Below, piece by piece: positions 28,350 through 41,900 of a stretch of 64,000 bases of DNA (position 1 is its first letter; the number at the start of each line of letters is the position of its first letter). The translations under genes were made by a program, and so were the position numbers. The notes beneath the pieces were generated by a model. The model ran no database searches, was not told the DNA's origin, and saw only the letters and a list, made by a program, of their open reading frames with translations. The stretch comes from Glandiceps talaboti (lineage: Eukaryota; Hemichordata; Enteropneusta; Spengelidae), in NCBI RefSeq assembly GCF_964340395.1, contig NC_135553.1, positions 22,056,949 through 22,120,948 on the forward strand, read 5' to 3'.

Positions 28350-30006
28350 GTACGGGAGAAATGTAAATTCCAAAAAATAAAAATGCTCAGTCAAAACCAT
28401 AAATATTATATGCAGGGAATTTATAATTTTTTTAACAATTCAAGACAATCTTTGTAGATGTTTGTAATTCTTGGTATAGTGGACTATGAGATTTAAACTT
28501 AAACCTTAGAGAACTTTTTAAGTTTGAGATTCACCTTATCAAGATTGAGAACCCTACTTGTTGCAGATTACCTTACAAGAAATTTTATCTAGAATGTTTG
28601 ACTTTTCATTTCCAAATAGTGTTGGGGAGAAGGTTTACTCTGAAAATCATTGCTGATAAAAGATTTTGAAAGTCTTGTCTTACAGCACAGAGAGCCCAGG
28701 AACCGTTTTACAAACAAACAAACAAACAAACAAACAAACAAACAAACAAACAAACAAACAAACAACAAATAAATGTGTTTGTATGGATGTATATAGTATA
28801 CACAATGCATTTATTTATTTATTTATTTGTTTATGTTTATTTATTTATTTATTTGTTTATTTATTTATTTGTTTGTTTGTTTGTAATATGGTTCCTGGGC
28901 TCCCTTTGCTCACAGTTTACAATAGCTGACGATGTATATCATTTTCTTGTACATTGCCCGCAGCTTTAGAGATATGCTATTTTCTTCTATGGGTCATTAA
29001 GATGTGCCGTACTCATTTTTTATACAAAACAGTAAAGAGAATTTTTTTTATATTGTCCATTCAGATGTAGCCTACCTGTAGACTTCAACTTTCAAGGACT
29101 ATCGTTACACTCTTACGCTATTCAAAAAATCAAAATGTTAGTTAGGGTAGTACGACTACCATTGCCAGTAGTGATGGTCCTTGGAAGTCTACGAAAGTAT
29201 GACGATAAACTTCCCCTTGTAGAATTCCTTTCTGATACATGTAAATCAATACAGAGCTCTTCATTAGCTATACTAAATGTGTGTGTTGTAAATTATGTTG
29301 TTACATTTTGTCAGTGTAATTTCACCAATTGCTTTCCATAGGTGTAACTTGTAATTGTAATTTGTAAGGTGATATGGTTATGATAAAGGTACATATTCCT
29401 CACGAGTCAAATGGGGACAAGAAAATTTAGTAACAAGGCCAATTTGAAATTTACAGCATAAATAAATTTAATATTAATTTGTCTCTTATCTAAATCGATA
29501 AAAAAATTCAGCGTTCTGATATTCAAAACATTGGACACATTTAACTTCGAACAAGATCTTCTCGATCTCTCCAATGATTGGCATCAAGTCATCAGTGCAT
29601 CATATGACACACAAACGTTATCATTAAATAGATTCGAATACTTACAAATACAGCTTTTGAATGATAATTCGTGTTTTAGAGTGACAGGCGGTGGTTCACT
29701 GCTATAAGATTAGAAAAATTCTGTCCTACGTCTGTGGCGGGATATACTCTGAAGCAGCAGACGACGATCATGACGAGGTCAAAGGGCATCTTAGCTTTGG
29801 GCTGGGAAAGAAATCATTTTTTTTAGATATGCTAAAATATCACGGAATTATCATTTTAAATGTTGAGTTTAAAAAAGAACTGTTTTTACATATAGTACAT
29901 ACTGTAAACATACAAAATCTTTGTTAGCGTCTTCACAACGGAAACACAACCTTTAACCTTTTCTATCAAAACGAGGCCAGCTATCGATAGTTAGTTGCAC
30001 GTGTGT
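28350..30006. promoter_or_regulatory. shared upstream region between DMC1 and SNU13
   Basis: This is the head-to-head intergenic interval of about 1.7 kb. Apart from the foldback at 28689-28913 no feature is supportable. A 68-codon open stretch at 29135-29341 has no recognisable content. Whether the two genes share one promoter cannot be told from sequence. Confidence 0.4.
28689..28913. mobile_element. foldback element with gggagcccaggaacc ends and (AAAC)/(TTTA) arms
   Basis: The left end agagagcccaggaaccgttt is followed by (acaa)n. The right end is (gttt)n followed by taatatggttcctgggctcc, its inverted counterpart. The simple repeats lie inside the arms, so they probably expanded from the element itself. 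A single-ended relative is at 35171-35203. It lies between DMC1 and SNU13. Confidence 0.6.
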
Positions 30007-30096
30007 TTTGGTTTCTTTACCCTCCGTGAAGCTTCGAGCAGAGAGGACGAAACTTACTTGATTTCCTGATAACATTAAGTAATTTAGATCATCAAC
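30007..30096 (+). promoter_or_regulatory. SNU13 promoter-proximal / 5' UTR block, conserved in its paralogue
   Basis: From tttggtt to the ATG this block (90 bp) aligns along its whole length with 35812-35900 (89 bp) before the second copy. The shared core is cctcc-tga-gcttcgagc followed by gag-gg and ctgataac. The equal distance to the ATG suggests a duplicated 5' UTR and start site. The polypyrimidine tttctttaccctcc could be a TOP-like start (inference). Confidence 0.6.
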
Positions 30097-32857
30097 ATGG
30101 TAAGTTTAATATTGACTGCATAATTGTCGCCAGTTTAAACACACATTTCGATGAAAGCTGGGAAAACAAGACGCTTTTTGTGTCCACCATGACTGATCGA
30201 ACATGGCGCATGACGAAGGGTAAACGTATGGTCCTGAACGTTGACAATGGTATCGACTATCGGTACCGCGGTACTGAATTTGCCGAATCACACATTTGGG
30301 GGTCAGGCCAGGAATGTCCATGCAACTTAACAAACCAAACCGGATCGTAATTTAACAATGTGAGTCGTTTGACTTAGGACTGGATATCGTGGCTTGACAC
30401 GTAGCGTCATTTTTGTATGCAAAATTGGACAATGTAACCCCCACATGTGTTTGATCATTGCCATTGGGCTTCGAATAATCCCAAGGGTGCTGCAGGGTGC
30501 AACTGTAATATGTATGAGGCTGTATGCACACCGCACATGGCCATCAACTTCATTCATTGCCACCACTTGCATGATCAGATTGTATTCCTCTGTCTAACTA
30601 CTGTTTGCACGATTTAATACTTTCCTGCCAGGCTCAACCGGAAGAAGTGAACCCCAAAGCCTACCCATTGGCAGACCCACAGCTGACCAAGGAAATTCTG
30701 GATTTGATTCAACAAGCATCAAACTACAAACAGTTGAGAAAGGGGGCCAATGAAGGTAAATTGTCACAGTCAGACACATACTTCCATATTTACAATGCAG
30801 ATTCGCTTTGGAAATATATGCTTCAAGGTTTCCGACACATCTTCAACGACCCTGCTAAGATTCTTCCCTATCTAAAACCCCATGATTGCACACAGATTTC
30901 ATGTGCATGGATTTTCAGTAAAAAAACCCCACATACCCTTGATAATGACCGTAAAACGTACAGAAATGAACTTTAAATCACTAAATTCAACCTACGTCAT
31001 GTCTGTTCTGTCATTTCTTGCCTAACGTTCACTCTAGCTGCACGGTATGACTGCAGTGTAAACATGCACAATGTTGTGTGCATGTGCATTATTGAACTGT
31101 CTGTTTGCATGACTTGCTCTTGTACATTTTACAGCGAGAGTGAATGTTAGACAAGAAATGACAGAACACACAAGATCTAGGTTGAATTTAATGATTTTGT
31201 ATGGCTGGTTTTTATAGCCAAAATCTGTGTGCAATAAATATCCAGAGCTAAATGCAGATACATGTATACACGCAATCATGATCACTAATCTGTTTGCAAA
31301 TAAGTTATCAACCTTATTCAAAGCAAGCTTGCTGTCAAGGGTCACTCTATAGTATTTTAGTTGTGCCAGACTTCAGAAAAATGTCAGAATTTCAGAATTC
31401 TAACTCTAAAGTATTCACTTATTCTCTTCCATGTATTATGTATAATTAAACTCCCCCACCCCCACCCCACCCATCCACCACCACCACAAGCTCAAGTCAC
31501 AATGAGTGAATTGTACTAAAGCTAGTCTTTCAAATAACTGGTACCATGTAATCTGTAGCTATATTTTCATGAACCTTAACAAGCTAAAGTGCTGCAAGTT
31601 AGTAAAAGTACACGTACCTCAGGTTAACTGAGAAGAAAACCTCCAAACTCCATGCACTGTGTTCTCAGTTCCAACTCTAAAGTGTTCACTAATTCTCTTC
31701 CTGCAGCAACAAAGACATTGAATCGTGGTATATCTGAATTTATTGTAATGGCAGCTGATACAGAACCATTGGAAATCTTGCTTCATTTACCACTGTTGTG
31801 TGAAGATAAGAATGTACCGTATGTATTTGTGAGATCCAGGCAAGGTAAGAAGTGATAACAATAAACAGGACAATTATATGGTAGAAGTCAATCTGATTAA
31901 AATCTGATGGTGAAAGTGGCTAGATGCACTTTAGTGTTGTATCCACTCACCACATACGATGGGGAATAATTGTTAAAGGGCCTTTGTGATATAATTTCAT
32001 AAATGAAACACATTTCCAGCTCATAACATATAGCACTAAAACTCTATATACATTTGTTGTACAAATAATGTCAGACAAAACACTCAATCATTCTTATTTG
32101 GCAGCTGAAGGGAAAGAAATGTGTGGCCCTCCTCCTTCCATGTATATATTTATTGCACTTCAGCAAGTTTGTCAAACCTCAATCTGATTAAAATCCGATG
32201 TAGTGAATTTGGCACAATTTCAAATTTTAATCAGATTGGTCAAACCTCAAACCTATAAAGTCATGATAGTCAAATGGTTAGAGTGACTCGCTTGGAATCT
32301 ACAGGTTGTTGGTCAGAGCCTCGTCACTGCCACTTGTTTCTGAATGGCTAAAGTCCTTGGGCAAGATGTGAGTTATAATTTTGCTGTAGTCAACCCAGCT
32401 GTATAATTGGGTACCTGGTAGGATAGTGGTTACTATGTGAATGCTTTAATCCTATGTGCTTGAAGAGGCTACAATGGATTGTACGTTCCATGGGGAGTTG
32501 AGGAAGTGTTAAGGGCCATTGTGCCAGTTTAGGTCCATACCAGCGGTAGAAATTGCATTGAGCAGTGTGGGAAAACACTAAAAATTACCATTATTACTAT
32601 TATTATTAAAAACTAACGTAACAGTATTTAAACCTCAACAGTCATCGTATGTGATTCTTTGAGTGTTCACATTTGAAATCCTTCCAGCATACATGGATTC
32701 AGGTGGATTTATCTTATTTTTTGTTCATACAGCACTTGGACGAGCCTGTGGAGTATCTCGTCCAGTTATTGCGTGTTCAGTGACCATCAACGAAGGGTCC
32801 CAGCTGAAGTCACAGATCAGAGCCTTGCAGCAGAATATTGAACGACTGCTTATCTGA
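30097..32857 (+). CDS. SNU13: SNU13 / NHP2L1 (15.5K) RNA-binding protein, complete
   Basis: L7Ae-family protein that binds kink-turns in U4 snRNA and box C/D snoRNAs and nucleates assembly of the U4/U6.U5 tri-snRNP and C/D snoRNPs. Exons are 30097-30099 (ATG alone), 30632-30755, 31707-31844 and 32733-32857, giving 129 aa against 128 in human. The protein is nearly identical to the metazoan family: [38 protein letters not shown] (Asn/Glu/Lys that contact the tandem G-A pairs), [20 protein letters not shown] and [17 protein letters not shown] (loop 9). The first coding exon holds only the start codon, joined in phase 0. AATAAA lies 35 bp after the stop. The three introns share positions and phases with the downstream paralogue. 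Confidence 0.96.
30886..31234. mobile_element. foldback MITE in SNU13 intron 2
   Basis: TTGCACACAGATTT at the left pairs with AAATCTGTGTGCAA at the right. A second, longer inverted match lies inside: ttctgtcatttcttg near 31010 against caagaaatgacagaa near 31152, with flanks. About 350 bp, no coding content. Confidence 0.75.
31451..31473 (-). other. G-quadruplex-type motif in SNU13 intron 2
   Basis: The plus strand reads cccccacccccaccccaccc, so the minus strand carries four G-runs (3 to 5 G's) separated by single T's, a canonical intramolecular quadruplex pattern. Confidence 0.6.
32255..32610 (+). mobile_element. tRNA-like SINE with (TTA)n tail
   Basis: The head resembles a tRNA promoter: an A-box-like tggttagagtg and a B-box-like ggtcagagcct about 33 bp later. 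The body contains cccagctgtataattgggta, which resembles a motif I recall from metazoan SINEs. The 3' end is a TTA/ATT simple tail (32588-32608). It is about 355 bp, in SNU13 intron 3, 120 bp before the last exon. Assignment is by structure only. Confidence 0.55.
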
Positions 32858-32891
32858 GTATATCTGAGAATACAAATTTTTAGAGCTTTTT

Positions 32892-32897
32892 AATAAA
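32892..32897 (+). terminator. SNU13 poly(A) signal AATAAA
   Basis: AATAAA lies 35 bp after the SNU13 stop, with a second AATAAA about 50 bp further. Position is typical for a short 3' UTR. Confidence 0.6.
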
Positions 32898-32949
32898 CAG
32901 ACATGTTCTCAAATACTGGTACTGAAAACTACTTTATCGTTGTGAAATA

Positions 32950-35811
32950 AATCTCCAATAGCTTTATCGAAACTTTTATTCTTTGCAATTATACAAAAAT
33001 GTTTGGACTGGCGGTATTTGTATCATGTTTATGCTAGGCCAACAATCAAGATTATGTGAGTACTACAGTTTATCTATCAAGAGTTGCAAGGAATGAAAGA
33101 TTCAGATTTGGGTATTGCAGCTTAGAGAAATACAACATACAGTCATCACCAACACAAAAGTATGGAAAAAAGTGCAAGTACAGATAACATCATTGAATAT
33201 CATTTTTTTTTCAATGTCTGTTTAGACTATGTTTTTGACATACATTATTTTTTACAAAAAAAAAATATGTAATAGAACTGTTTTACTTTATGTGTTTAAA
33301 GATATTTGCCTTCAAACAAACAGAATTTTATTCCAGTGATAATGTCTTGTTCAGGATATGAAGCTACAATCAGTAATGTGTTTTACAGTATCTGAAGCCA
33401 AAAATGTTGTTCATTTTTGTATAACATGTATTACACAAATAACTTTATATATTATTTTGTCACGTACTAATTGAAACACACAAATAAAGTTACATTTTCC
33501 CAAAACTTGATTCCTTATGTTGGATATTTTCTTTGGCCACATGACATTGGTCATGACTCATTGACTAGTACTTATTCCAAACTTGTATTTTGTGAGGTCA
33601 GTGCAGTAAGGTCATATCGGCTATACAATTGTAGATAGCAGATATGACAGCAACAAGATGACATTTGTTTGTACACAAAAAAATACAAGTTGGGAGAAAC
33701 AGGATTGTTCTGTTACACTACAAGTAATAGCAAGACTGAAGATTAGTGGAGACAAGCCACCTATGACAATGTCTGAACTAAGTAAACGGAATCTCATGTC
33801 ATTTTTGGGCAAGACTTACACTTTTGGATTATGAAGTGAGAGAGAGAGAGACAGACCGACCGACCGACGGCGACCAAGGCCATGTTTGCATGTTTGTAAA
33901 ACTTGTCTGGCAGAGTTGGACAAGAACACAAAATAACCACATGTAATATGTATGGAGGTTGTGATGTAAGTACGAGTGTGGTGTACTGGGGAAGAGGAGG
34001 GTATTTGTACAAGTGCGTGGTGCAGTGTTCTCTGGTCACACTTTGATGCGCATAGCTCATGAAAATGCAGCAGGAAACACTGCAAGCATGAAAGCAGATA
34101 CCCAAGTACCCGCACCGACATGTGGCATGAGGTTCTGTTATCACATATATTTATCCAAAACGGCAAATTTCTGTAAAACCCAGACTGCGTGACCATGTGA
34201 TTTGATGTGCAAGGAATGATCGTGCTCTCATTTGCATATAGGTATGCAATAATGGTTTCGGGACTGCACTGCAGTGCAAATACCTCTAGTATGTGTGTGC
34301 AGTGGTATAAGTAATCTCAGATACATATGTAATAATCCTTGTGACCCCACTGATAGATAACAACACTATTGTGAGAACTTGGGATTGATACCCTGGCCTT
34401 CCAAAGTTTAATCGTTCTATGCTGATATGTGTGTCCACTACTGCTAGAAGTTGCTCCATCCTTATCAAAGTTTGGATGGGAAACTATGTACTATTTTTTT
34501 TTCTTCAAAATTTCATTTTAGACAAGTGAAATGTGTGAAGTTTACAAACAACATACTATGTTAATAAAAATGCCATTTTTTATAAAATAAAAAGTTATAG
34601 ATACAGCCTGGGGGTATTTTTTGGAGTTGAATGTAACACCCTCACTGCCCCCCCCCCCTGACCCCAACAACGACCCTATTCTCCAAAATGACCCTCACCC
34701 CATGCATATTTTGACATCACTCTATATATAAAGCACACATGGTCTTACAATAATAGTGTTACTATTTTTCGAAGTGACCCCAACAAAAACACCACCCCAG
34801 TCAGTTACAATGACCAGACCTTAATATAGTCTACAAAACAATACCACACAAGACATGAGCAATTCTGAACATATCAAAACCTAGGCTTGTAAAATATAGA
34901 CACACCAATGGAAAAAACCGAATTGCAATTTTAGAAAGTACAAAATACATTTTGAAACAAATTGCCATAAAATTCACCATTATGTAAGATATTTACAGAT
35001 ATCAAGGAATTTGGAATAGACCCACCTCCAATACGTTCTACATTGCACATATCAAAGAAAACCAGCAAATAGTTTCACAAAAGTAGTTGAAAATATTTTG
35101 ATCAGAAATTGCTTCACAAAAGTAGTAACAGACATCATCTTAACATAATTAAATACATGCTGGGAACCACAGGGAGCCCAGGAACCATGTTACAAATAAA
35201 CAAAATATGCATGGGTAAATGAAATATCATTGTAAACTCTTGGACAATGTTATAATGCTCTGCTACTAATATTGCATCGAGCATTGTTCTCTTCAGTGAG
35301 ACACTTATCATGAATATACAAATATTATATACTATGCTTCTATATATGCTATCTATACAAACAACACACATAATATTAATACATATAGAAACGTCGTATA
35401 TTATTTCAATAGTATACAGGCCTGTATATAGATTTTGGTTCCAATTTCTCCAGCCCTCCCCTAGATATTAATGGTTTACCCATGTGTGGTACTAGCTACT
35501 TCATATTAAAGTGCCCCCCCCCCCGTAAGTCATACCCTATTTCTTTCAAGCAACTGAACTCATCAATTAAAACTGAATAATGTAGATTTAAACTGCCTTT
35601 TGCTTTCATATTTTGAAATAGAACGTTCACACTTCATATTATCCCTAAACTTAACAAATCTGCTACGTATTATTGCAAAAATGTCAACGAACAACTCACA
35701 CTTTAGACTTCAGCCAGAATGACTTTAGCACTGTGTCACCCCCTGGTAGAACTAAGTACGACAGAAGTCCAAACACTAACTGAAGAGTTCGTTACTCCAC
35801 ACAACTCGCTA
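32950..35811. other. intergenic region between the two SNU13 copies
   Basis: I see no supportable gene. It contains a short (GA)n/(CCGA)n tract near 33835-33870, a C-rich run near 34648, a single-ended copy of the gggagcccaggaacc repeat (35171-35203) and a C-run near 35515. Open frames here show no family resemblance. Confidence 0.6.
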
Positions 35812-35900
35812 TTTGGTTACCTGTATCCTCCATGACGCTTCGAGCCGAGGGGAGAAAAACAACGAATTCTACTGATAACGTCAAGCTCCAAGACCCGAAA
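35812..35900 (+). promoter_or_regulatory. duplicated 5' UTR / promoter-proximal block of SNU13 paralogue
   Basis: Counterpart of 30007-30096, with the same gcttcgagc core, the same ctgataac block and nearly the same length to the ATG. It indicates that the duplication included the start site and that the copy may still be transcribed. Confidence 0.55.
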
Positions 35901-38900
35901 ATGGTAAGACGAACATTTAGTTAGATATTTGATTACATGCGCCAATTATTATACTGTAGTGTATAACACAAATGGCAATAATGCGTTTCCTCTTCGTTTT
36001 GCGCCTTGCCTGAAAATGGCGTACACTATGTATACGAACCAAGGCATGCAAGCAGGTGTAAACGTGTTCCTTTCGAACGTAGAAATCAAATTACCTCTAA
36101 GACAGATTCGGCACAGAGATCAACCAACCAAGTGCGGTAAAACCTGCACCAAAAAAGGGACTATCTTATAGTTTTCACGATAGAGCTTTGTTGGTTTCGT
36201 GACATTTCAGAGAGACGGTGTGTTTGTTATGGATGTGATTGTATTACTGTCACGTGATACGCTAGTGGGTAACTCATTATTCCTATTTCCATTCTAACTT
36301 TTGGAAACACTTTAGGTCGATTCTTTATTAGTGCTTTTTGTACTTTTTAGACTTTAATTTATGGAAGGTTTTCACTTCAGTGTTACATTTTAGTGCTTTT
36401 TCTTTTCTTTTTATTTGTATGGGCCGCTGGCCTGAAATAAAGAATAATAATAATAATTATATTTATAAACGTCGTACGATGTGCCTCATAGGTGGGGGGG
36501 GGGGGGGGGGGCGTTAAACATACACAACATTGTGCAGACATAGTTCATGCATCTCATGAAAGATTCGAGGCAAACCCGGCGGTGAGGTAGCGTCTATGGC
36601 TATACCGCGACCGTCCTTAGTTAGTGGCTATATAGCCTAGGTAACGTAGCAATATTGACAAGGGTAACAGACCCCATAACAGGCATGTTACTTTAACTGG
36701 TAACAGACAGTGTTGACATTGATAGGCAATGTTTACATTGGTAACATAGTGTTACTGTAATAGGTAACAGACAGTGTTGACATAGGCAACAGATAATAAT
36801 ATACACAGGCACTCGAATCAATGTATGATTTTTTTTTTTTAATGTATAGTGAATAAGAGTCCCCCAATCATACAGATTGATTCGAGTACCTGTGATAATA
36901 TATACACACACACATATTTATTTGCCAGGAGTCAAAAAGAAAACAAAATTGACATATCAAGTGAGGAAAACAAATTAGTTAAGTAAATACATCAGCAATG
37001 AAAGGTAAATAAAAAATAACTTTAAACTCCTGGCTGGACCACAAAAATAGTTTGTTCAAACTAGTCAGGTTGTGGACCAAAGAAAACATATACACTGTGT
37101 TTTAAAAACATATAACATAAAACAAAACAAAAGCAAAAAAACAACCCACAGAACATTATGCATGAAGGGCAATGTCTTAATACAAATAATTAAGCCTGTT
37201 GAATGTATTATATATAGAAGTGGCATTTTGCCTTCATAGATAACAGACAGTATTGACATAGATAGCAGAAATGTTATGTTATTGTTAATAGACAACAGAC
37301 AATATTACCTTAATAGCCTAGGTAATGTTGAGATTACAAAGATGACGTCAATAGGTAGCTGAAGTCGTGAAAGCAAACAATATCTTAAATTCATTAGTTT
37401 ACATGTAAAACCTTGGCATGGAAATCTATGAGGTATGTACCACAAGGTATCATGTATGCAACTACCACATAATTTATTATCCTTGTAATAATATATACAC
37501 TAAACAAAAGAGAAATTGCATGCATGGCTGTATACAAGGACAGGTTTATACAATGTGAATTGCAGAATAAACAAAAGCGTCAACTGCCACTGCAATGTGT
37601 ATTGAAGATGTTATAAAACAAATCCACCAAATCGTGACTTTGTTCCTTAATACATAATAGAATTTCTAAAAGTTACATCACCTTTGATTGGTCATAGTTA
37701 CAACTCTAGGTGTTTGGTTGCCATGACAACTCACATATACCTTGCCACCCCAACCCTTGCACCTAATGGATTATGTGTCTGACAAAGTATAAACTCTGTG
37801 TGGTTTATTAAACTGGAAACATTAATATGTATTTCAGTTGAAATTTAAGATAGAAAATCAATATTAAAAATTCTCTAGAGAAATTAGCAGTGGTTATTAT
37901 ATTGATAAAATGCAGATCTGATACCTGTACATGTCAGTCATAGACAACAGTATTTGATAACAAATTATTTGATATTGGTGTACACCCCCTATCATATCCC
38001 AGTTTACTATCTTAGTACACCAGTTCACGGTCAAATTGTAAGATAATGTTATCATACATGTAGTCATTTCCAAATAAGTACATATAATTCAGTTAATACT
38101 GGTTGAAATAGTACTTTACCTATGTAGATATGCAGGGAGTAGTCCTACGTGTAGTGATATATATATATATCTCACCATGCATCAATTTGTGAAAGGTTGA
38201 TCACTATAATTACCCATTGTATTTTTTATACTTTGGATAATTGTTTGCTGTCTACATTCACTGGCTGTTATACCTAACAAATCTGTACTTATGATTCACT
38301 AAACATGATAACCCCAAAATTTCTAATAATATTGAACTTTTGCAATAAATTTTTAATGATTGTTTTTAAATACCAAGAAATAGAGGAGTTATGACCATAG
38401 TATAATGCTGTATGACTCCATAATCCAATGCAGCAATAAAATTAAGTCACTTTATGCCACAATTGTTTCGCCTTTTACATTTGCCATATTTTCTTTGAAT
38501 TTATGTATGAAAAATATTATTACTTCCTAATATGCAGGCACATAAATGAATTTATATTGGGGAGGGGTAAACAGGTGTACAGGTATGTGTATGTATACGA
38601 ACAAGTCTGAAATGTTGTGCTTTTTGCATATGTTTTGTCTGAGATGCTGAAAGGGGTTAATTTATACCAAAGATTGATAAATAACATTGTTTTTGCATGG
38701 GGCCACATTCTATTACTCTAGCCCAGAGACTTGTCTTGGTGTAAACTGTTACTATAGCTCTGTAAAACAGTGGTTTACAGAACTACCAAGACAAGTCTGT
38801 GGGTTGCCATTACTCTAGTCTAGAGACTATACGTGGCTTCAAATCAGTTCTCGTGTCTAGCTCAGTGAGGTGTTGAGATGAAATTTAACATTCAAATAGC

Positions 38901-41900
38901 CACACACACACATCAATCAATTACAGAATTCTGCCAAATAGTATGTTATTGTTTTTTGGAAGCATTTACATAATGTCCAATTTTGGTACCTTTGTCAGCT
39001 CAGGATGCTACTTATACATTGTTTACATCATTGTAATAGTTGGGGGTTTACTCATTTGCATGAATAATTTTGGTTCATAGCCTCTAGACTACCATTACTC
39101 ATATTCTGTCTGAAAACACGTACACATGTAGATAATTTGCTATTGTTCATGTCTGAAAAGGGGTTACCACCACTTTCTACATGTAGGTGAGTAGCGCCCG
39201 CCTCCCCCCCCCCCCCTCCCCCTCCTCGGATTCCTACAACTTGATGTGAAAAAGCCCACTAGAAGTAACATTCATATGATATGCAGTTAGTGAGTGATTA
39301 ATTCATTTTCATTGATTAATTTATTTGTAGGCAGAACAACAAGAACTGAATCCTAATGCCTACCCATTGGCAGATCCTGAATTGACGGAAGAGATATTGG
39401 ACATGGTACAACTAACGAATGAAAACAGACAGTTGAAGAAGGGGATTAATGAAAGTAAGAACACTTTACAAAATTACTTTATCCACTTTTGATATATATC
39501 ATGCATTACAGCAGTCAATTAGTTTGTGATAGGAGCAACTGTAATAGAAAAGTCAATGAAATGGAAATTAAAAAACACGGTAAATATGACCATCCATGCA
39601 TTCAGTGTGTGCAAGTTTTAGACAACTGTCGATATGCAAGCCGTAACACAGCAAAAGTGAAAGGTGAATTGGATTAATAACACTTGGCACGGCATATTGG
39701 AACTACAGAGACTTTCATGTTTTGATGAGAACAGTTTTATGGCCTCTGTACATAACAGCGCACACTCACAAACAAATTTCAAGTTCCCCTGGCATTTCAT
39801 GTACACATAAAGAGGCCATAAAACTGCTCTTATGAAATTGTGAAATGTAATGTACATGTCTCTGTACTTAATACATGCTTTGCCAAGTGTTATTAATTCA
39901 AGTCTGAATCACTTGTTTACTTTCCCTGTTTGTCATAATTTCTGCTTGTTAGTTACTGCTTTCATGTCAACAGCTGTAGGTTATTTTGTGCCATTATAAT
40001 ATACCTGTCATAATTTTTCTCAAAACTAGCCTTGTTAAATAATTAAATCGTAATGTATCCTTTCAGCTTTGAGAAAATATTGCATAATATATATTGCAGT
40101 GAAATCTTCTGTATAATAATGATCAATAAACATTTTGTCAACAACATTATGCAGGATGGATGACAAGCTGGTTAGCACTTGTATTGTGTTTTTTCACCAA
40201 CATTTTTACTTTGTTCAGCCAAGGAAAATATGAGTTACCTAAGGGGCCTTGTCATTTCGGGTCAAAGGTTAGAAGTGACAAACCCATACATGATAAGTAT
40301 TTTTCTGAAATGAAGAAGAATGTTGGAAATGTTATTATATGAAAATGAATGTCCATGGACTCTGGGTTCATACTTATAATAATACAAATGAAAATTTCTA
40401 CTCACAGAGTCAAAATATTTCTTGGACAGGAATCCCAAATTTTTTGCTGACTTATCGTCAACATCATCAGGGGGTGTACTACAATGAGCTATTTGTCTTG
40501 GCTGTTTCTTTCATTTCACGTGTCTCTTCTGAGACACCTGACAAATAGCCCATTGTAGTACACCCCTGACGATTCTGGTGAGACGTCGGCAAAAATTTGA
40601 GACTGCTTCCAAGAAATATTTTGACTCTGTGTGTAGAAATTTCATTACTAAATAATTATTATAATTTAATAAATTAAAAAAAAATTATAATTAGAAAAAA
40701 ATGGAGAAAATAATGATGATTCTGAAAATTTTGACTTGTAATTTGACAAAATTTCAAATGTTTTTTACAAAAAACTGTGTACACTGGTGAGACTTGACTG
40801 AAATGAAAGAGCTAATGTCTGAGGATACAAATCAGAAAGAATTATGGGATATTCAGCAGTATGCTTCTAATCAGTCCCATTATTTACATAAATTGTACAC
40901 GATTGTAATCTAACTGGGACTTACCTAATGAATATGAAAGCTCATGAATATTTATTAGTAGTATAGTTCTTATACGACACTTTATGATTATTACTACATC
41001 TCCACTCACATGTAGGGAAAGTCATTATTCTAGCACAAAAATTTGTGCTACCCCTGCTGGGCAAAAATTAAACAACTCATGTCAGTAGTAATCCATCTCC
41101 AATTGAGAGGCAGTTGCAGTTGGTTTGTTCCTTTAGACAATTGCTCATTAACCGAACTCTACCTCTCCAGTCTGAAACTAAAATCACATGGGGACATGAT
41201 AACATCATCACGTTTATATGAACACAGTTGGAGTAGCACAGATTTTTGTGTTAGAATAACGACTTTCCCTATTATGATGCGAGTGGAGATGATTGTAGTA
41301 ATAGTAACGCGTCTTATAGGAACTAGACTAATTTCTTAGAAGCAAGCACTCCTTTGGTACAGGGAGAACCAAAATTGTGTACAAATTATTTGACATCTCA
41401 GAATTTACAGTTGGTCATACTGACACATCCATATGTTCTCTGTGATCATCAATATTTCACCAATTTATACACCACTGACTTATAATTTTTAGGTAAAAGT
41501 AAAATTATGGTGTGAGCGAAATAAAATATCAACCAACCATAGTCTGTGCACAAAGCTATGGTGATTAAAATGTAACAGAAAAGAGAGACAAGCTAGCTTT
41601 CCCAAAAGAGTATCTAAAATCATAGTAGAAATGATTACTTATCCCGCTTGATTTTCAGTAGCCCTCGTTGCTTTGTACATTCATGTAAATATTATAAATG
41701 TATTTTTCTTCAGCAACAAAGACGGTACATCGTGGTATGTCTGAATTTGTAGTGATGGCAGCTGATGCATCGACATTTGAAATCATACTGCATATACCAC
41801 TATTGTGTGAAGACCGATGTGTACCGTATGTGTTTGTCAGATCAATGCGAGGTAAGAAAGACTAATTAGCACAGATAGGTGTGTACTGTCTATGTTTGTC

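Noticed and set aside
30594-30976. 123-codon frame continuing past the SNU13 second exon
   Set aside because: It reads through the donor at 30756 into the foldback element; only 30632-30755 is coding.
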